DNA of 34,317 nt from Lingula anatina (GCF_001039355.2 NW_019775635.1:1702360-1736676), one strand, 5' to 3'. Counted from the stretch's first letter, positions 19,343 to 29,569 are shown. Numbers and translations: made by a program. Notes: generated from the sequence alone by a model not told the origin.

Positions 19343-19643
19343 GGGGCCATTCAGAAGAGAAGATCCGAGTATCAACTCGACCAAGGCTCAAGTATGGCGG
19401 ACCCTACATGAAAGAAAGACCGCGCAATCCTGTAATGGTCTCTGCCTCTTACACGCCTCCCCACTCGTCGTCCCTGCAGTAGCACAGTAATTAAACCTCG
19501 GCTCCATTCGACCGGACACGTGGGGAGGCGTGTAAGAGGCGGACAGACCATTACAGGATTAAGCGATTTTCCTTTCATGTAGGGTCCGCCATATTTGAGC
19601 CCTGGACCAGTTGATACTCGGATCTTCTATTCTGAATGGTCCC
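19343..19643. mobile_element. Intact 301-bp hairpin MITE with TAA target-site duplication
   Basis: The left end GGGGCCATTCAGAA and the right end (other strand) GGGACCATTCAGAA are followed by arms of about 130 bp that are near-perfect reverse complements, including GATCCGAGTATCAACT, TATGGCGGACCCTACATGAA and CCTCTTACACGCCTCCCCAC. The element is flanked on both sides by TAA (19340-19342 and 19644-19646). G-rich ends and a 3-bp TAA target fit a PIF/Harbinger (Tourist-like) MITE; the class is inferred from those two traits. The strong arm identity suggests recent activity. It has no coding capacity. Confidence 0.88.
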
Positions 19644-19793
19644 TAAGATATATCTTAATGCCAGTGAAGCAGCTCAGGTAGGATATTGTTTAACAGTACA
19701 CCGGTTCCAGCTCACTCCTCCGTGTTGGACGCAAATTAATTTACTGTTAGGGTAAGGATGTGTGACAGGACATCTCATTATGACCTAGAAACC

Positions 19794-19961
19794 GGTTGAC
19801 TCAAAGAAAATCTAACATTATAAGAAAATTAAATAAATAAATAGGTTGACTCAAAGAAAATCTAACATTATAAGAAAATTAAATAAATAAATAGGTCTAA
19901 ATAAATAAATAAACAAACAAACAAAGACAGGTCTAAATAAATAAATAAATAAATAAATAAG
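19794..19961 (+). repeat. 50-bp direct tandem duplication plus AAAT/AAAC microsatellite
   Basis: A 50-bp unit beginning GGTTGACTCAAAGAAAATCT occurs twice with no difference (19794-19843 and 19844-19893). It is followed by two runs of AAAT units (with some AAAC) each introduced by GGTCTAAATAAAT. Likely slippage over the tetranucleotide array. Confidence 0.9.
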
Positions 19962-20206
19962 TAAAGGAATGGAACACAAAGCATGTATATCAAAATCAAA
20001 AGAAACTTGTCTCGTTAGTTTCTAAAATTTCTACCATATTTTTTGCATATGCATATAATGGATAATGGATAATGGATAGTTCATCGACTGGCAATAAAAT
20101 ACATGTTAACAAGACTAGCCCGTTTGTTTACAGAGCAGTGTGACCACGAACTCTATTATCTCAGATCTGTTATTGCAGCTTACATAATCCCAAGGAAATT
20201 TTAATA

Positions 20207-20396
20207 AAAAACGGCATTTTGTGAATATGTATCTCTTTATTCAGGTTACGTGTAGATCTCATATCCATCGTCACGTTAGCAGACAGTGGCTGAATGCACT
20301 TAGAAGACCTCTGTCTGCTGTGAGACGCCTCAAGTCAGACTGTCTGTATACCAGTTGTCAGCCTGGCCATCATATTGGAGGAGAAATACACAGAAG
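20207..20396 (-). promoter_or_regulatory. GPX3: Conserved GPX 3'-UTR block with candidate SECIS, copy B
   Basis: Nearly identical to the block at 15061-15250. The candidate SECIS (mRNA-sense CTCCAAT, ATGA, 13 nt, AA, TGAC, TTGAG) is unchanged, at about 20329-20380. The three substitutions fall outside the core motifs. AATAAA is present (plus strand TTTATT at 20236-20241). Similarity drops sharply on both sides of the block. Confidence 0.5.
20236..20241 (-). terminator. GPX3: Polyadenylation signal, GPX copy B
   Basis: AATAAA in mRNA sense, about 190 nt after the stop codon, in the same context as in copy A. Confidence 0.7.
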
Positions 20397-20431
20397 ATTA
20401 AAAAATATGCAAAATGTCAACAAATAAGGAG

Positions 20432-22083
20432 TTAATAACTTTGATTACCAAGCCTTGCCTGGGACACCAGATTGGACACAAGTTCTTTCACTCTCGGGTC
20501 AAGTGGGTTAACTGCAGAGGCAACCCTGTAACGCGGGCGACCAAAATGGTCCAGCAGAAATTTCTCGAAATTCCAAGTAATGTCGTTCACCTTAATTGGC
20601 GTCCAGAACAGCCTCTTGGGATCGCCAATGGTTTCCGTGGCGGGTGGACAGGCGGACTGCAAATAATTTAAACACTTGCATTTTCAATGGGCTGATTTCT
20701 AATTAAATATGATATCCGGTATATACTGGTGTCCATATTATGCTAGGGAGATTTTAATTTCGTGTCTTTTCGAATTTATGGGGCTTAAAACTCGCTACAA
20801 ATGATAATATTGCAATATGGATGATAGTGAACACTATTTCAAGATTTATCATGGACAGAATTACGAAATTCGTAATTTTTCCTATGGATGTATGTATAAC
20901 CAGACGACCAGTTATACAAGCAACATATATCGGCACAAGCTATTATCTAAATGCCTATGGCAGTTCGGGGTACCTGAGCCATTTGAAAATAGATAAATAT
21001 AATTAATCTAACAAGTTCATGTGAGCAAGTCAATAAGCAGCGACAATCTATACAATTGGATGTCGACGTGGAAATGCATGTTAGAAACGACAAAACATTA
21101 TACATGTAATCCGGTAGGTGTCGCCACTAAAGAATTCATCCACCTTTCTTCCACGTAATTAATCGAGAAAAAAATTGGATATGAATGAACTAATTTACAA
21201 GTAAACAATTCGCATTACCTTTAGAAATGTGTAAACGGGGTTCTCATTTGGTCCGTTGACTTCAGTTTTAGCCATGAGTATGAAGTTTGGCTGGAACCCT
21301 TTTCCAGGGCGCACAAACTTGAGCCCAGCGAAGATTTCGGTGGCGTTTTCGCCCGGTTCTTGGAGACCAAACTGATTGCAGGGATACCCTATTATGTCAA
21401 AGTATCTCCCATGTTCTTGAACAAGTGCATTCAAACCAAAATACTGTGGTGTTCTACCTGTAATTATGAAGATATTTTAATCTTTTAAAGCTCCATAAAC
21501 ATATCTGATTTAGCTTCGTTGTCTATCAAATTATAGCCCGATGTTAAACAGTTTTCAATGCGCGTTTCAAAATGAACACGAAGCAGGTTAAATATTCTAA
21601 AGCTATATGGACAACAATATATCAACGTGACACCACTACTTTGCCGTGTTCGACGTCCCTGTATTACAGATAATAGGCTGTATTCAAGCCAATGTATCGG
21701 CTAAATGGTTGCAAAAATTGCGCACAAGTTTCCTTAATTGGTTTTAAAACCAACATTGTTGCTGTAAGTTCGTTTACCTTTGAATAAACATTCTACATAC
21801 CTAACAAATTCATAAATGAACTTACTACTCAGGATATACAGCGACACCCGACATTGATTTTTTTTTCATTTTTGAAATAAAAAATCGATTTACCTCAGAA
21901 AGTTGCCACGTTGGTGACCATGACAGCTTTTCCAAAGTATTCACCGAGACCAACTGTCCTGTTGTCCGCCAAAGCATTGTCAGTGAATTGGTGGATAGAG
22001 CCTTTACTGGAATCACACTGGGAGATCTGCCCCAGGGTCCCCGGGAGACACAGGAGCAGGGAGAGCCCCAACAGACGCTCCAT
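20432..22083 (-). CDS. GPX3: Secreted selenocysteine glutathione peroxidase, copy B (GPX3/5/6 type)
   Basis: Three coding exons: 22083-21894, 21457-21219 and 20656-20432 (TAA), 217 aa with the TGA at 21895-21897 as Sec63. The signal peptide [19 protein letters not shown] is nearly the same as in copy A. Exon boundaries and phases are identical to copy A (190, 239, then 225 nt), including the intron just after Sec. It keeps the canonical [11 protein letters not shown], the [13 protein letters not shown] block and the [14 protein letters not shown] block, so all catalytic residues are present. The C-terminus is three residues longer (ARLGNQSY). It should be an extracellular peroxidase using glutathione or other thiols. 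Coding sequence differs from copy A at about one residue in five, and introns are unrelated in sequence, so these are true paralogues and not alleles. Confidence 0.94.
21895..21897 (-). other. GPX3: Selenocysteine codon (TGA), GPX copy B
   Basis: In-frame TGA after the codons for NVATF and before a Gly codon interrupted by the intron; same position as in copy A. The remaining exons stay open to TAA. Confidence 0.92.
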
Positions 22084-22152
22084 ATGGCCGGCCTCCTCTC
22101 ACAGGGAAAGTCTCTCTCTCTCGCTCTGTATGATCTGGAAGATGTGCTGCTG

Positions 22153-22162
22153 CCTTTTATTA
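22153..22162 (-). promoter_or_regulatory. GPX3: Candidate TATA box of GPX copy B
   Basis: In gene sense TAATAAAAGG, about 70-80 nt before the ATG, followed by GCAGCAGCACATC and a GA-rich leader. The flank further upstream shares TATTCATCA with copy A, but copy A lacks the TAAAA-type box at the matching place. The start of transcription is not visible from sequence. Confidence 0.4.
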
Positions 22163-22199
22163 CCTCACAAAACGAGTTGCACGTGATGAATAAGATCAT

Positions 22200-23851
22200 G
22201 ACAAATTGGAACGTAAGTTTTGCGCAATAGCGTGTTCTTTCTCATCAAAGAAAGGGGCAAAAGAATGGGTGAAAAATATACATTAGACCTGTTGTTAATC
22301 GTTCTCTTTAAGAGAAAAAAGGAATGGATTTTTCAATGTTGTATTTTTAGGTAAAAAGACTTTCACAAATAGTTACAAGTTGTATATTGTCGGTATGGCA
22401 AAGCAACACGTTAAATTACTGTGGAAAAAATAAAGAAAAATCAGATTAAATTACTGGAATCATTTGAAAAAGCAAGATTTTTCATTTATGTCTGAAATAT
22501 ACTGACAGTGCCATAACACAAAAACTGGATTGACTACATAACATGCGACTCATAGTTTCAAACAACTTTTATTAAAATTCAAATCACACGTGTTTGGTAT
22601 ACTCATGGAAACGACGAAAAGAAAATTTTTTACAAATGCGGACGGAGGATCAGTCTCTGCCCCTTCTAAAATCTCTGAATCAGTTAAACCTATTAGGCCC
22701 AAACACTGGTAATTGCATGAACTGCCATGGCTTTACCAAAATGGCATTTATTATTTTTTTTACTGTACATACAGCTGGTGAAATAACGCAAGAAGTGATA
22801 CCTTATGCGGTCACAGTGAGATTGCAAAGTGTTTTTTTTTTCAACATTAGTGATATCCACGTCGCATGGCATGGAAATAAGCGATGCTATCCACGCAGCA
22901 AAGCGAAACAAAGGTTTCCTTTCTTAGTCGAAAAAAAAGTTCTGCTAAAGAGCCGACCAGAACTGTCAGCTGAATAATGACGCCAGACACGTTACTTTAC
23001 AGAGTACTCTTTTAGCGTCTATTAATATCCTTCGCTAATTTACGAAACTTGTCTACATTCATTTACATTCATTTACCACAAAATATGCTACGTGCCCTTC
23101 CACTGTCGTCTCCACTGAAAAATAAATGCAGCCCCACTGAAAATAAACGTCGCCCCAGCAAAGCAACTTACTAATTTTAAAATCACTTAATATTTTACAT
23201 GTAATAACAGGGGCGGATCCACGATTGTTTGAAAGGGGGGGGGGTCCGTGGATGAAAAGCCTCCCCCCCCCCCAAACATTTTGGTATTTTTGAGGGCGAA
23301 CGGTGCCATTTGGTACGATTAAGAACTATGATTCAGCTAGTCAAAATTCCAATTTCAAGAGGGGACCATTGGTGTGATTTTTTTTCAGAAATCGAAGGGG
23401 GGGGGGGAGGTAATGATATAATGATAGAAATTCGTGTATTTTTTATTTTTGGCTGATATGTCCTGATGGGAGGCCATCAGAATAAAATTAATGTGCCTTC
23501 ATTTGGACTTAGTATTCACCGCCAACTGGAGTCAACTTTCTCAAGGAACATACGAAGGGGAAAACGCCGTGCCAAATATGCCTACTCTAGTTAGACGGAT
23601 GGCTTTTTGAGTTCTCCCAAACACTCGCAAGTCAATCAATAGAAAACTTAAAAATCAAAAAGTTTGCAACTATTCTTAGAATTCGTGTCTGGACGCGTCG
23701 TTTCCCAGCACAGCACATTAATGGAGGGATTTGAAATGTTTTTCTAAACATTTCTAAAAATACGGATAATCGGGAAAATGATCTAAAATGCGTCTTTTGA
23801 GATCGAATGAGAAGAATCGGGAAAATGCGTCTTTTGAGATTGAATAAGAAG
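22200..23851. other. Intergenic region upstream of GPX copy B
   Basis: No gene supported. The longest open frame (22594-22977, +) has no recognisable domain and atypical composition. The region has two G/C-run clusters (about 23236-23275 and 23397-23408), a terminus-like motif at 23208, and a short internal duplication around AAATGCGTCTTTTGAGAT (about 23777-23846) just before the GPX relic. Confidence 0.6.
23208..23410 (+). mobile_element. Possible transposon remnant starting CAGGGGCGGATCCA
   Basis: CAGGGGCGGATCCACGATTG followed by a G-run resembles the ends of non-autonomous DNA elements common in invertebrate genomes. No matching inverted end was found downstream, so this is at best a one-ended remnant. 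The right limit given is arbitrary, at the last G-run. Confidence 0.35.
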
Positions 23852-23978
23852 TTAGTAACTTTGATTACCAAGCCTGGCCTGGGACGCTAGATTGGACACA
23901 AGTTATTTCACTCTCCGGTGAAGTGGGTCAACTGCAGAGGCAACCTTGTAACGCGGACGTCAAAGGTGACCCAACAAA
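23852..23978 (-). pseudogene. GPX3: Relic of a third GPX gene (last exon only)
   Basis: On the minus strand the segment matches the 3' part of the last exon of copy B, including the ending ARLGNQSY and its stop (23852-23854) and the [12 protein letters not shown] region, which here reads VDPLHRRVK-stop-LV with TAA at 23903-23905 replacing the Glu codon. The upstream part of the exon ([10 protein letters not shown] and before), the other exons and the 3'-UTR block are missing. It is closer to copy B than to copy A and has the same orientation, so the array once had at least three members. Confidence 0.88.
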
Positions 23979-24213
23979 TCAGCACTCAAACGGCACGACA
24001 CTGCTGTCTGTCTGTCTGTGACAAGATTGGTCAAGACAAGCCATTTTGTTTACAATATTGTTTTAATTGCAAGATTGTCTTTCTTTGCATATTAATTGAT
24101 ATTTCATTTATATTTATCCTGGTATAATGGTTTTGAATAATCGCTTACAAATGTTCATTGTTACGTGAAAATATTCTGATGGTGCCTTTCTTGGAAAGGA
24201 ATTTCCATATTGA

Positions 24214-24218
24214 CCAAT
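24214..24218 (+). promoter_or_regulatory. NUSAP1: CCAAT box upstream of NUSAP1
   Basis: TGACCAATCAAAAG fits an NF-Y site. A CHR-like TTTGAA lies downstream at 24403-24408 after CTCCGCGAGG. The pairing of CCAAT with CHR is known from G2/M genes, but the spacing here (about 185 bp) is longer than usual. Confidence 0.35.
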
Positions 24219-24489
24219 CAAAAGCGTTGGTGCCGTNTTACCTGTTGAGCATAATTAAAATTTGATGTTGAATTTACAGTTTAACATAATGTACTTTTGC
24301 ATCTGAATTGACAGTAGCCTATTTTGTGCATAGTTATTTCCTGCTTTTTGTCTGTACATTTGACAGCTTTGCTGCCTTGTTAAATTACTCCGCGAGGACA
24401 AATTTGAAAGTACACTACCTACAGTTGTAAACAAATGGTCAAGTTATAGATCTGCATTTCTTGTGGTGATAGCTTCTTTTAAGGACGCC

Positions 24490-27400
24490 ATGTATACCTT
24501 GGATGAACTAGAAGGACTTAAGTATGCAAAGCTCCAGGAGCTTGCTAAAGAAGCCGGGATTAAAGCTAATGTCAAGGTAAGTATCATTTTGTGAAATGTT
24601 TGATATCAACACGATACTGATAAGTGAATTAATTGACAACTTGGATTGGATATATATGTTTTATATATTTACAGAGAGATCAGTGGCAAATATTGCAAAA
24701 TCATGCAAAAATATTAATAAAATACACCCAGTTTTGTTTGTACACCTTCTATCCAAGAAATCTACAATCTAGGTTCTCTGTAGTGTTAAAGACTGACTCT
24801 TACTGTGAGTCTGTTTACTTTACTCACCACTCTATCCTACCCACCAATAACTTTACTAGATACTGGGTGGTTTTGGTTATATAATATCATTTTAAATGTG
24901 ACTGCAAGAAATTGTGAGCTCTATTGATTCTGTGTTGATATAGATCTAGGTTTTTAGATTTTTTATTTTACCTTATTTCAGGCTGAGAAATTGGTCAGAG
25001 ATCTTGCCAAACATTATGATAATTTGGCAGGAAAAGATGGAAGCAGTGAGGTAATGTAATATAACTGCAATAATTATGGTGATGTTGTCACCTTTGTTAG
25101 CAAGACATATACAATGTAAATAGATCCTACTACTTTAACATTTTTTATTTCTTTTGCATGCACATAATTTCCACATGAAACCACAACACAAACCCAATCT
25201 GAAAAATAATTGGTAGTCCAGTTCTCTGGCATCTTAGGTGGTCTAAATTTTGAGCATTGTTTATGTGAGAAAATATTTGAAGTCATGTGTTATATTTTCC
25301 TCTAGGAGTCTGATGCTAAATCTCCAAAGGAAAAACCTGCCAGGAAGATAGCAAAGGGAAAGAAAGGAAACAAAAGGAAGAAGCAAATAAAGGTGAGTAA
25401 AGATGAAAATGGTAAATTGATTTCTATATATATTATATAGAATTATGGAAAGTACTCTTTATTTTTTAATCATTATCAACCTTAGCCATGTTTAACTTCA
25501 TTTTTTGTTCTTTTGCAGGCTGACGAAAGTCCAACTGAGACTGACAAACAAGAGAAGGAGAGAATCAAGACACCAGCAAAGTCCCCCAAGGTCATGACCC
25601 CTAAACCTAAGAGACTGTCAGTTATCAAAGCAGAAGAAACTAGATCGTCACCCAAGGCATCTAATGGGGCGCCCTCTATGGGCAGCAAGAGCAACCTACA
25701 AGATGGTGAAGCCAGGAAGAGCAAGGGAACCCCTTCTTCAGCTCAGGGATTGAAGAGAAAGAGACAAAATGAAGACAGTTTTCAGGTAGTTTGAATCATT
25801 TCCTATTTCAATGCTTAGAAAGTGCAGTTTTTCTTCAAACATAAGTACTTTATAAAAATGTCTGATGGACTGTGGAGGTTACTACATGTTATCTGTTACT
25901 CTCTGAAATATACTGGTAATGGAAATGATCACAAAAATTTACTTTAAAAGAAAGCAGCTTCATCTGTTGAACTTCCACGTTGAAATTAGTTGAATACAAT
26001 TTCCTTTTTTCCTCCCTCCCCCAGAAAACTGCCACTCCACAAGAGCAGCAATCAGAAAGCCGTGTCTCTACAGGGAGAGCAAAGAGGGTCAGGACGGGGA
26101 CATACGACAAGGAGGACAGCATTATCATTGCCAGCAGTCAATCCAGTAAAAACTCAAGCCCAGGTAGGCTCTTATTGTCAGATTGAACATTTGATTTTTG
26201 AAACTTCTCAAATCTTATTATTAGTATTATTATTATTTTGCTGTCTTCCTTTGATATGAATTTGACATTAAGGACTTACTACAATTAGAATAAAGCATGA
26301 ACTTCAAAGAACAACGCTGCCTGACTGACTGTGTACTAATAGGTTTTACTATCACTTTTTTGTTTGTTTGTTTGTTTGTTTGTTTGTTAAATGGGTGTTT
26401 TATAACAAATTGTTAATGAAAGACATTTTTCATGGTTAATTGCTGTGATTTTTTGCTAATTTTTTCATTCTTATTTTATATGTGTAAATAAGTATAATCT
26501 AAATGTGTGTCCTCTTCCTTTGTTATTTGCAGCTCTGAGTGGAGGGAAGGAAAGTGCTAGTTTGACTGAAAAGAAAGAAGCAGCAAACAAAACAACAGAA
26601 GGTATTCATGTTTATTTATTTAATAGCAGCAGCATCTGGTTTTGTCGTGTCCTGTACCCATATTTTATATGAGTATGTGAGTTGTAAAAACTTTCTACAG
26701 TGCCATGCATAATTGAACTAATTGATCTTTGTAATTTTTTTTTTACTGGTTATCTAATTAATTCTTGAAGACACATCCGTAGGTGATGATTTCTGGTGAA
26801 TTTCAGGAACAAAACCAAAAACCCAGACCAACATTCCAAGGTTTGCTGCATTTGCTGCCAAGAAGAAGGCAGAGAAGAAACCAGTAACACCAGGTAATGG
26901 TCATGACACAGAACTTTTCCTGGTAGACATGTTCTATTGGTTGTGTGTGGACACTCTAATGATTGGCCAACTCTACATTTTGATTTTTACATAATAGCGC
27001 TTCCTTGAAGAAAAGGGTTATTGATTAGCATAAAAGCATGATCTTGTAGTTGTTTTGTACAGCAACCTGTTGGTATGTATCATCAAGATCAATACTCTAG
27101 TCATGTCACTTCCTGAGTATTATCTTACTTTTACTGGCTGTATGTGTGGAGTTCAATAGATAGGGTTTGCTAACAGTGTTTTATTGACTGAATGTTATAA
27201 ATATCAAAGATTTACAATTTTTTATTTGCGAGGAACGCTTCTGTCAATATTTTTAAATTTACAGGCAGCAATTTATGTTAAAAAGAAATGAGAAAAGAAT
27301 AAGGAAAATGGCATTTTAAATTTTTAGGTATTGGAATGTATTGTGAATTTAAAAAAAGCTGTTCAAAATTTAATATTGAGAAAAAAACGAGTTGTTTGGT

Positions 27401-29569
27401 GTTTGAATGCAAAATTCCACTAAATTTTATGTACACACATATCTGTAGGCAATAAAGACTGGGCTAAGATTCACCAAAAGAACTTTGACAAAATGGACTC
27501 CATTGATGTGTACTTGGAGAAGAAGAGGGAGAGAACAAAGAGCATTACAGCTTCTGTGAAGAAAGCCCGTATGCTCACAGAGCAAGCAAAAGCTTCAGTG
27601 CAGAAACTGAAGAACCACAGGACACCAACAAACAAGGTAGAAAATTTAGATGTTTATTTTAGAGGTCTTGATACTCTCGTTCTACATACATACAAACAAC
27701 TGCTTACAGCTATTTGTTGCTGACAAATTTCATTGTCATTCATCTGTCATAGAAATATATATTAATATTTTAAAGGGACGTTTTTTTTACATATATTTGA
27801 TTGTAAATAAAATGTGATATAGAAGTGTGAAACACACAAAAAACTTGCATCATTTGCTTCTTTTGTTATATATTTCAGCATGCAACCTAAAACCTAGCCT
27901 CAGTTATAAATTTTTACTTCCAGGGTCCAAAGTTTGCTAAACCAGTGAAAGCATCCCTGTTCAAGTCTCCTCACTCTGGCGTGCCATTTGTGCCGTCCGT
28001 CACGTCCACCTCAAAGATGAACCTCAACTTCAACGGCATCCTCAAAACACCCATTGCCAAAACAGGGCCTACGCCTGGGGATGGCATCGCCAAGACAAAG
28101 GCCGTGACGGTCAAGTCTCCCGCTAAGGCTGCGGACAAATCCGGAGACAACACCAAGGAGAATAAGGAGAAGAGGAAGTCCATGGTCAAGAGGAAGTCCG
28201 TTGGAGACAGCAGGAAGTCCATTGGAGCTGGAAGGAAGTCCATTGGAGACAGCAGGAAGTCAATTGAAGCTGGAAGGAAGTCCATTGGAGACAGCAGGAA
28301 GTCAATTGGAAGTGAGTGTAATTTTCATTTGGACATTTGAGGAGTAAATTTTTTTTAAAAACTCACTGATAGATTTATCACATCTGTGGTGGCTGTTTAT
28401 TAGCTTCTTTGAACAACTTTTCAAACCTCACATTTTCAAAGAAAATGGTTGAGGCACTTTTACAGGGCTTGACACTAACTTTTTTCGATACTGGCCCGCG
28501 ATATGGGTAAATATTGCAAGGATGATTTGACACATGACATTTTACTTGGTCTTCGGGCCAGTGACCCCATCAATTCAATGGCCCTAGGTTGGTTTTCAGT
28601 GGCCCAGGGCCAGTGGGCCACCCTTAATGTCAAGCCCTGTTTTAATGTCTTGTGTATTTCAGACAAAACCAACTTAAGTAAAAAATAAGTGCAGAAAGGT
28701 TAAAAAATTGAAATACAAATTGATTTTCACATCAAGTTCGTAACCATTATTCAGCTGTTTAATTCTTCTCCTTTTTAGCAACACCCTTCAAGTTTGGCAA
28801 CACAACCCTCGGTGCGAACACCACACTGGGAAACACCGCCCTGGACACCAGTCAACCCGCGACCAATAAAAAGCCAGTATTTGACCTGAAGGCCAGCTTG
28901 GCTAAACCCATCACCTGGAAGCCCTACACTGGCAAATTGAAGCCCATTAACTTTAAGACAGAGGGACATCAGCAGCTGGCTAACAAGGGCCCAAAATTGC
29001 AAACACGGTAAGTTTTTGAAAATTGATTTTGCCCTTTTCTTATAGAAGATAACATATGGATTCTCATATGAGAAAAAAAAAATCTGCTTAATATTACGTG
29101 GTGTCCTTTTGGGTCATTTGAAAGTAACGGTTTTTCCTTTCTAGTTTTTCTTTCAGTTTTTCATTTTGACTGAAGAAAATGAGCACTTTTTAAAATGTTT
29201 TGTAGATGTTACTATTTTTAATTGAACAGAAAGCAAGTTCATGACAGGCGAGCAATACATTCGGTTTTTCTTTTTGTCCAAAATTTGGATTCATTGGTCA
29301 TGTTCTTCTGCATTGTGTTGTTAGTCTGCCATCTTAAAGTATGGCGAGATTTGACTTTAACAGGTATCTCAAATGGACTATGGGCTTGAGAACTTTATTA
29401 CAGAAGAGGGTGTTTCCATATCTGGCAACCCCATATAACAGGTGTCTGTTTATAAAATGCAGATTATTTTTTTTCTCACAGGGAGGACAGACGAGCAGCC
29501 GCTTCTCTTCACCGGGCAAACAAGAAATACGACATGCAGCTGAAGAGAAGAAAAATAGCCAATGCCTGA
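24490..29569 (+). CDS. NUSAP1: Nucleolar and spindle-associated protein 1 (NUSAP1)
   Basis: Eleven coding exons: 24490-24576, 24982-25050, 25306-25392, 25519-25785, 26025-26163, 26533-26601, 26807-26893, 27449-27636, 27924-28311, 28779-29007 and 29482-29569 (TGA), giving 565 aa; all GT-AG and in frame. The start is GACGCCATGT. Residues about 1-45 form a SAP-type helix-extension-helix domain ([20 protein letters not shown]...). A long Lys/Ser/Pro-rich basic middle follows. [20 protein letters not shown] matches the human FKKLHEAHFKEMESIDQYIE block, and [14 protein letters not shown], then GKLKP, matches the conserved C-terminal block. A KEN box (28155-28163), an APC/C degron, precedes an array of RKS units. 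The family protein binds and bundles microtubules near chromatin in mitosis and is nucleolar in interphase. The C-terminal tail after the KASL block is shorter than in human but still basic. Confidence 0.95.
26358..26388 (+). repeat. TTTG microsatellite
   Basis: About seven TTTG units in a NUSAP1 intron. Confidence 0.9.
28155..28163 (+). other. NUSAP1: KEN box in NUSAP1
   Basis: The codons AAG GAG AAT encode Lys-Glu-Asn in the context [12 protein letters not shown]. Vertebrate NUSAP1 is degraded through a KEN box by APC/C with Cdh1, so mitotic-exit turnover is probably conserved. Confidence 0.75.
28173..28311 (+). repeat. NUSAP1: In-frame 21-bp repeat encoding RKS(I/V)G(D/A)(S/G) heptads
   Basis: Seven consecutive units start with RKS, six of them seven residues apart: [49 protein letters not shown] units alternate AGGAAGTCCATTGGAGACAG and AGGAAGTCCATTGGAGCTGG, so the array grew by recent 42-bp steps. 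Each Ser sits in R-K-S, compatible with basophilic kinases such as Aurora. The repeat runs up to the exon's donor site. Confidence 0.92.
28463..28639. mobile_element. 177-bp MITE with CAGGGCTTGACA ends and TTTTA target duplication
   Basis: The left end CAGGGCTTGACACTAACTTT and the right end (other strand) CAGGGCTTGACATTAAGGGT agree over about 16 bp, with more partial pairing inside (CTGGCCCG and ACTGGCCC). It is flanked by TTTTA at 28458-28462 and at 28640-28644. It lies in the NUSAP1 intron after the RKS exon. CAGGG-type ends occur in several DNA-transposon superfamilies, so class is not assigned. Confidence 0.8.

Larger units (their letters stand above)
18341..20206. other. Intergenic region between GPX copies A and B
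   Basis: No supported gene. In order it contains the 5' flank of GPX copy A (a GAGAGGAGGCC tract just before the ATG is shared with copy B), an ATT microsatellite, a T-run followed by a G-run (about 19027-19060), a complete hairpin MITE (19343-19643), a 50-bp tandem duplication with AAAT microsatellite (19794-19961), and three ATGGATA-type units near 20058-20079. Confidence 0.7.

Noticed and set aside
15287-22083. GPX copies A and B as alleles wrongly placed in tandem
   Set aside because: Protein divergence of about 20% and unrelated introns of different length are far beyond allelic differences.
21825-22199. Minus-strand ORF of 124 aa overlapping GPX copy B exon 1
   Set aside because: A different frame across the first exon and promoter; the GPX frame with signal peptide and Sec is the real one.
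22594-22977. Plus-strand ORF of 127 aa upstream of GPX copy B
   Set aside because: No domain, no good start context, no splice-linked partner exons; composition like surrounding intergenic DNA.
27971-28285. Minus-strand ORF of 104 aa with LSPMDFLPA repeats
   Set aside because: It is the antisense shadow of the RKS repeat in NUSAP1.
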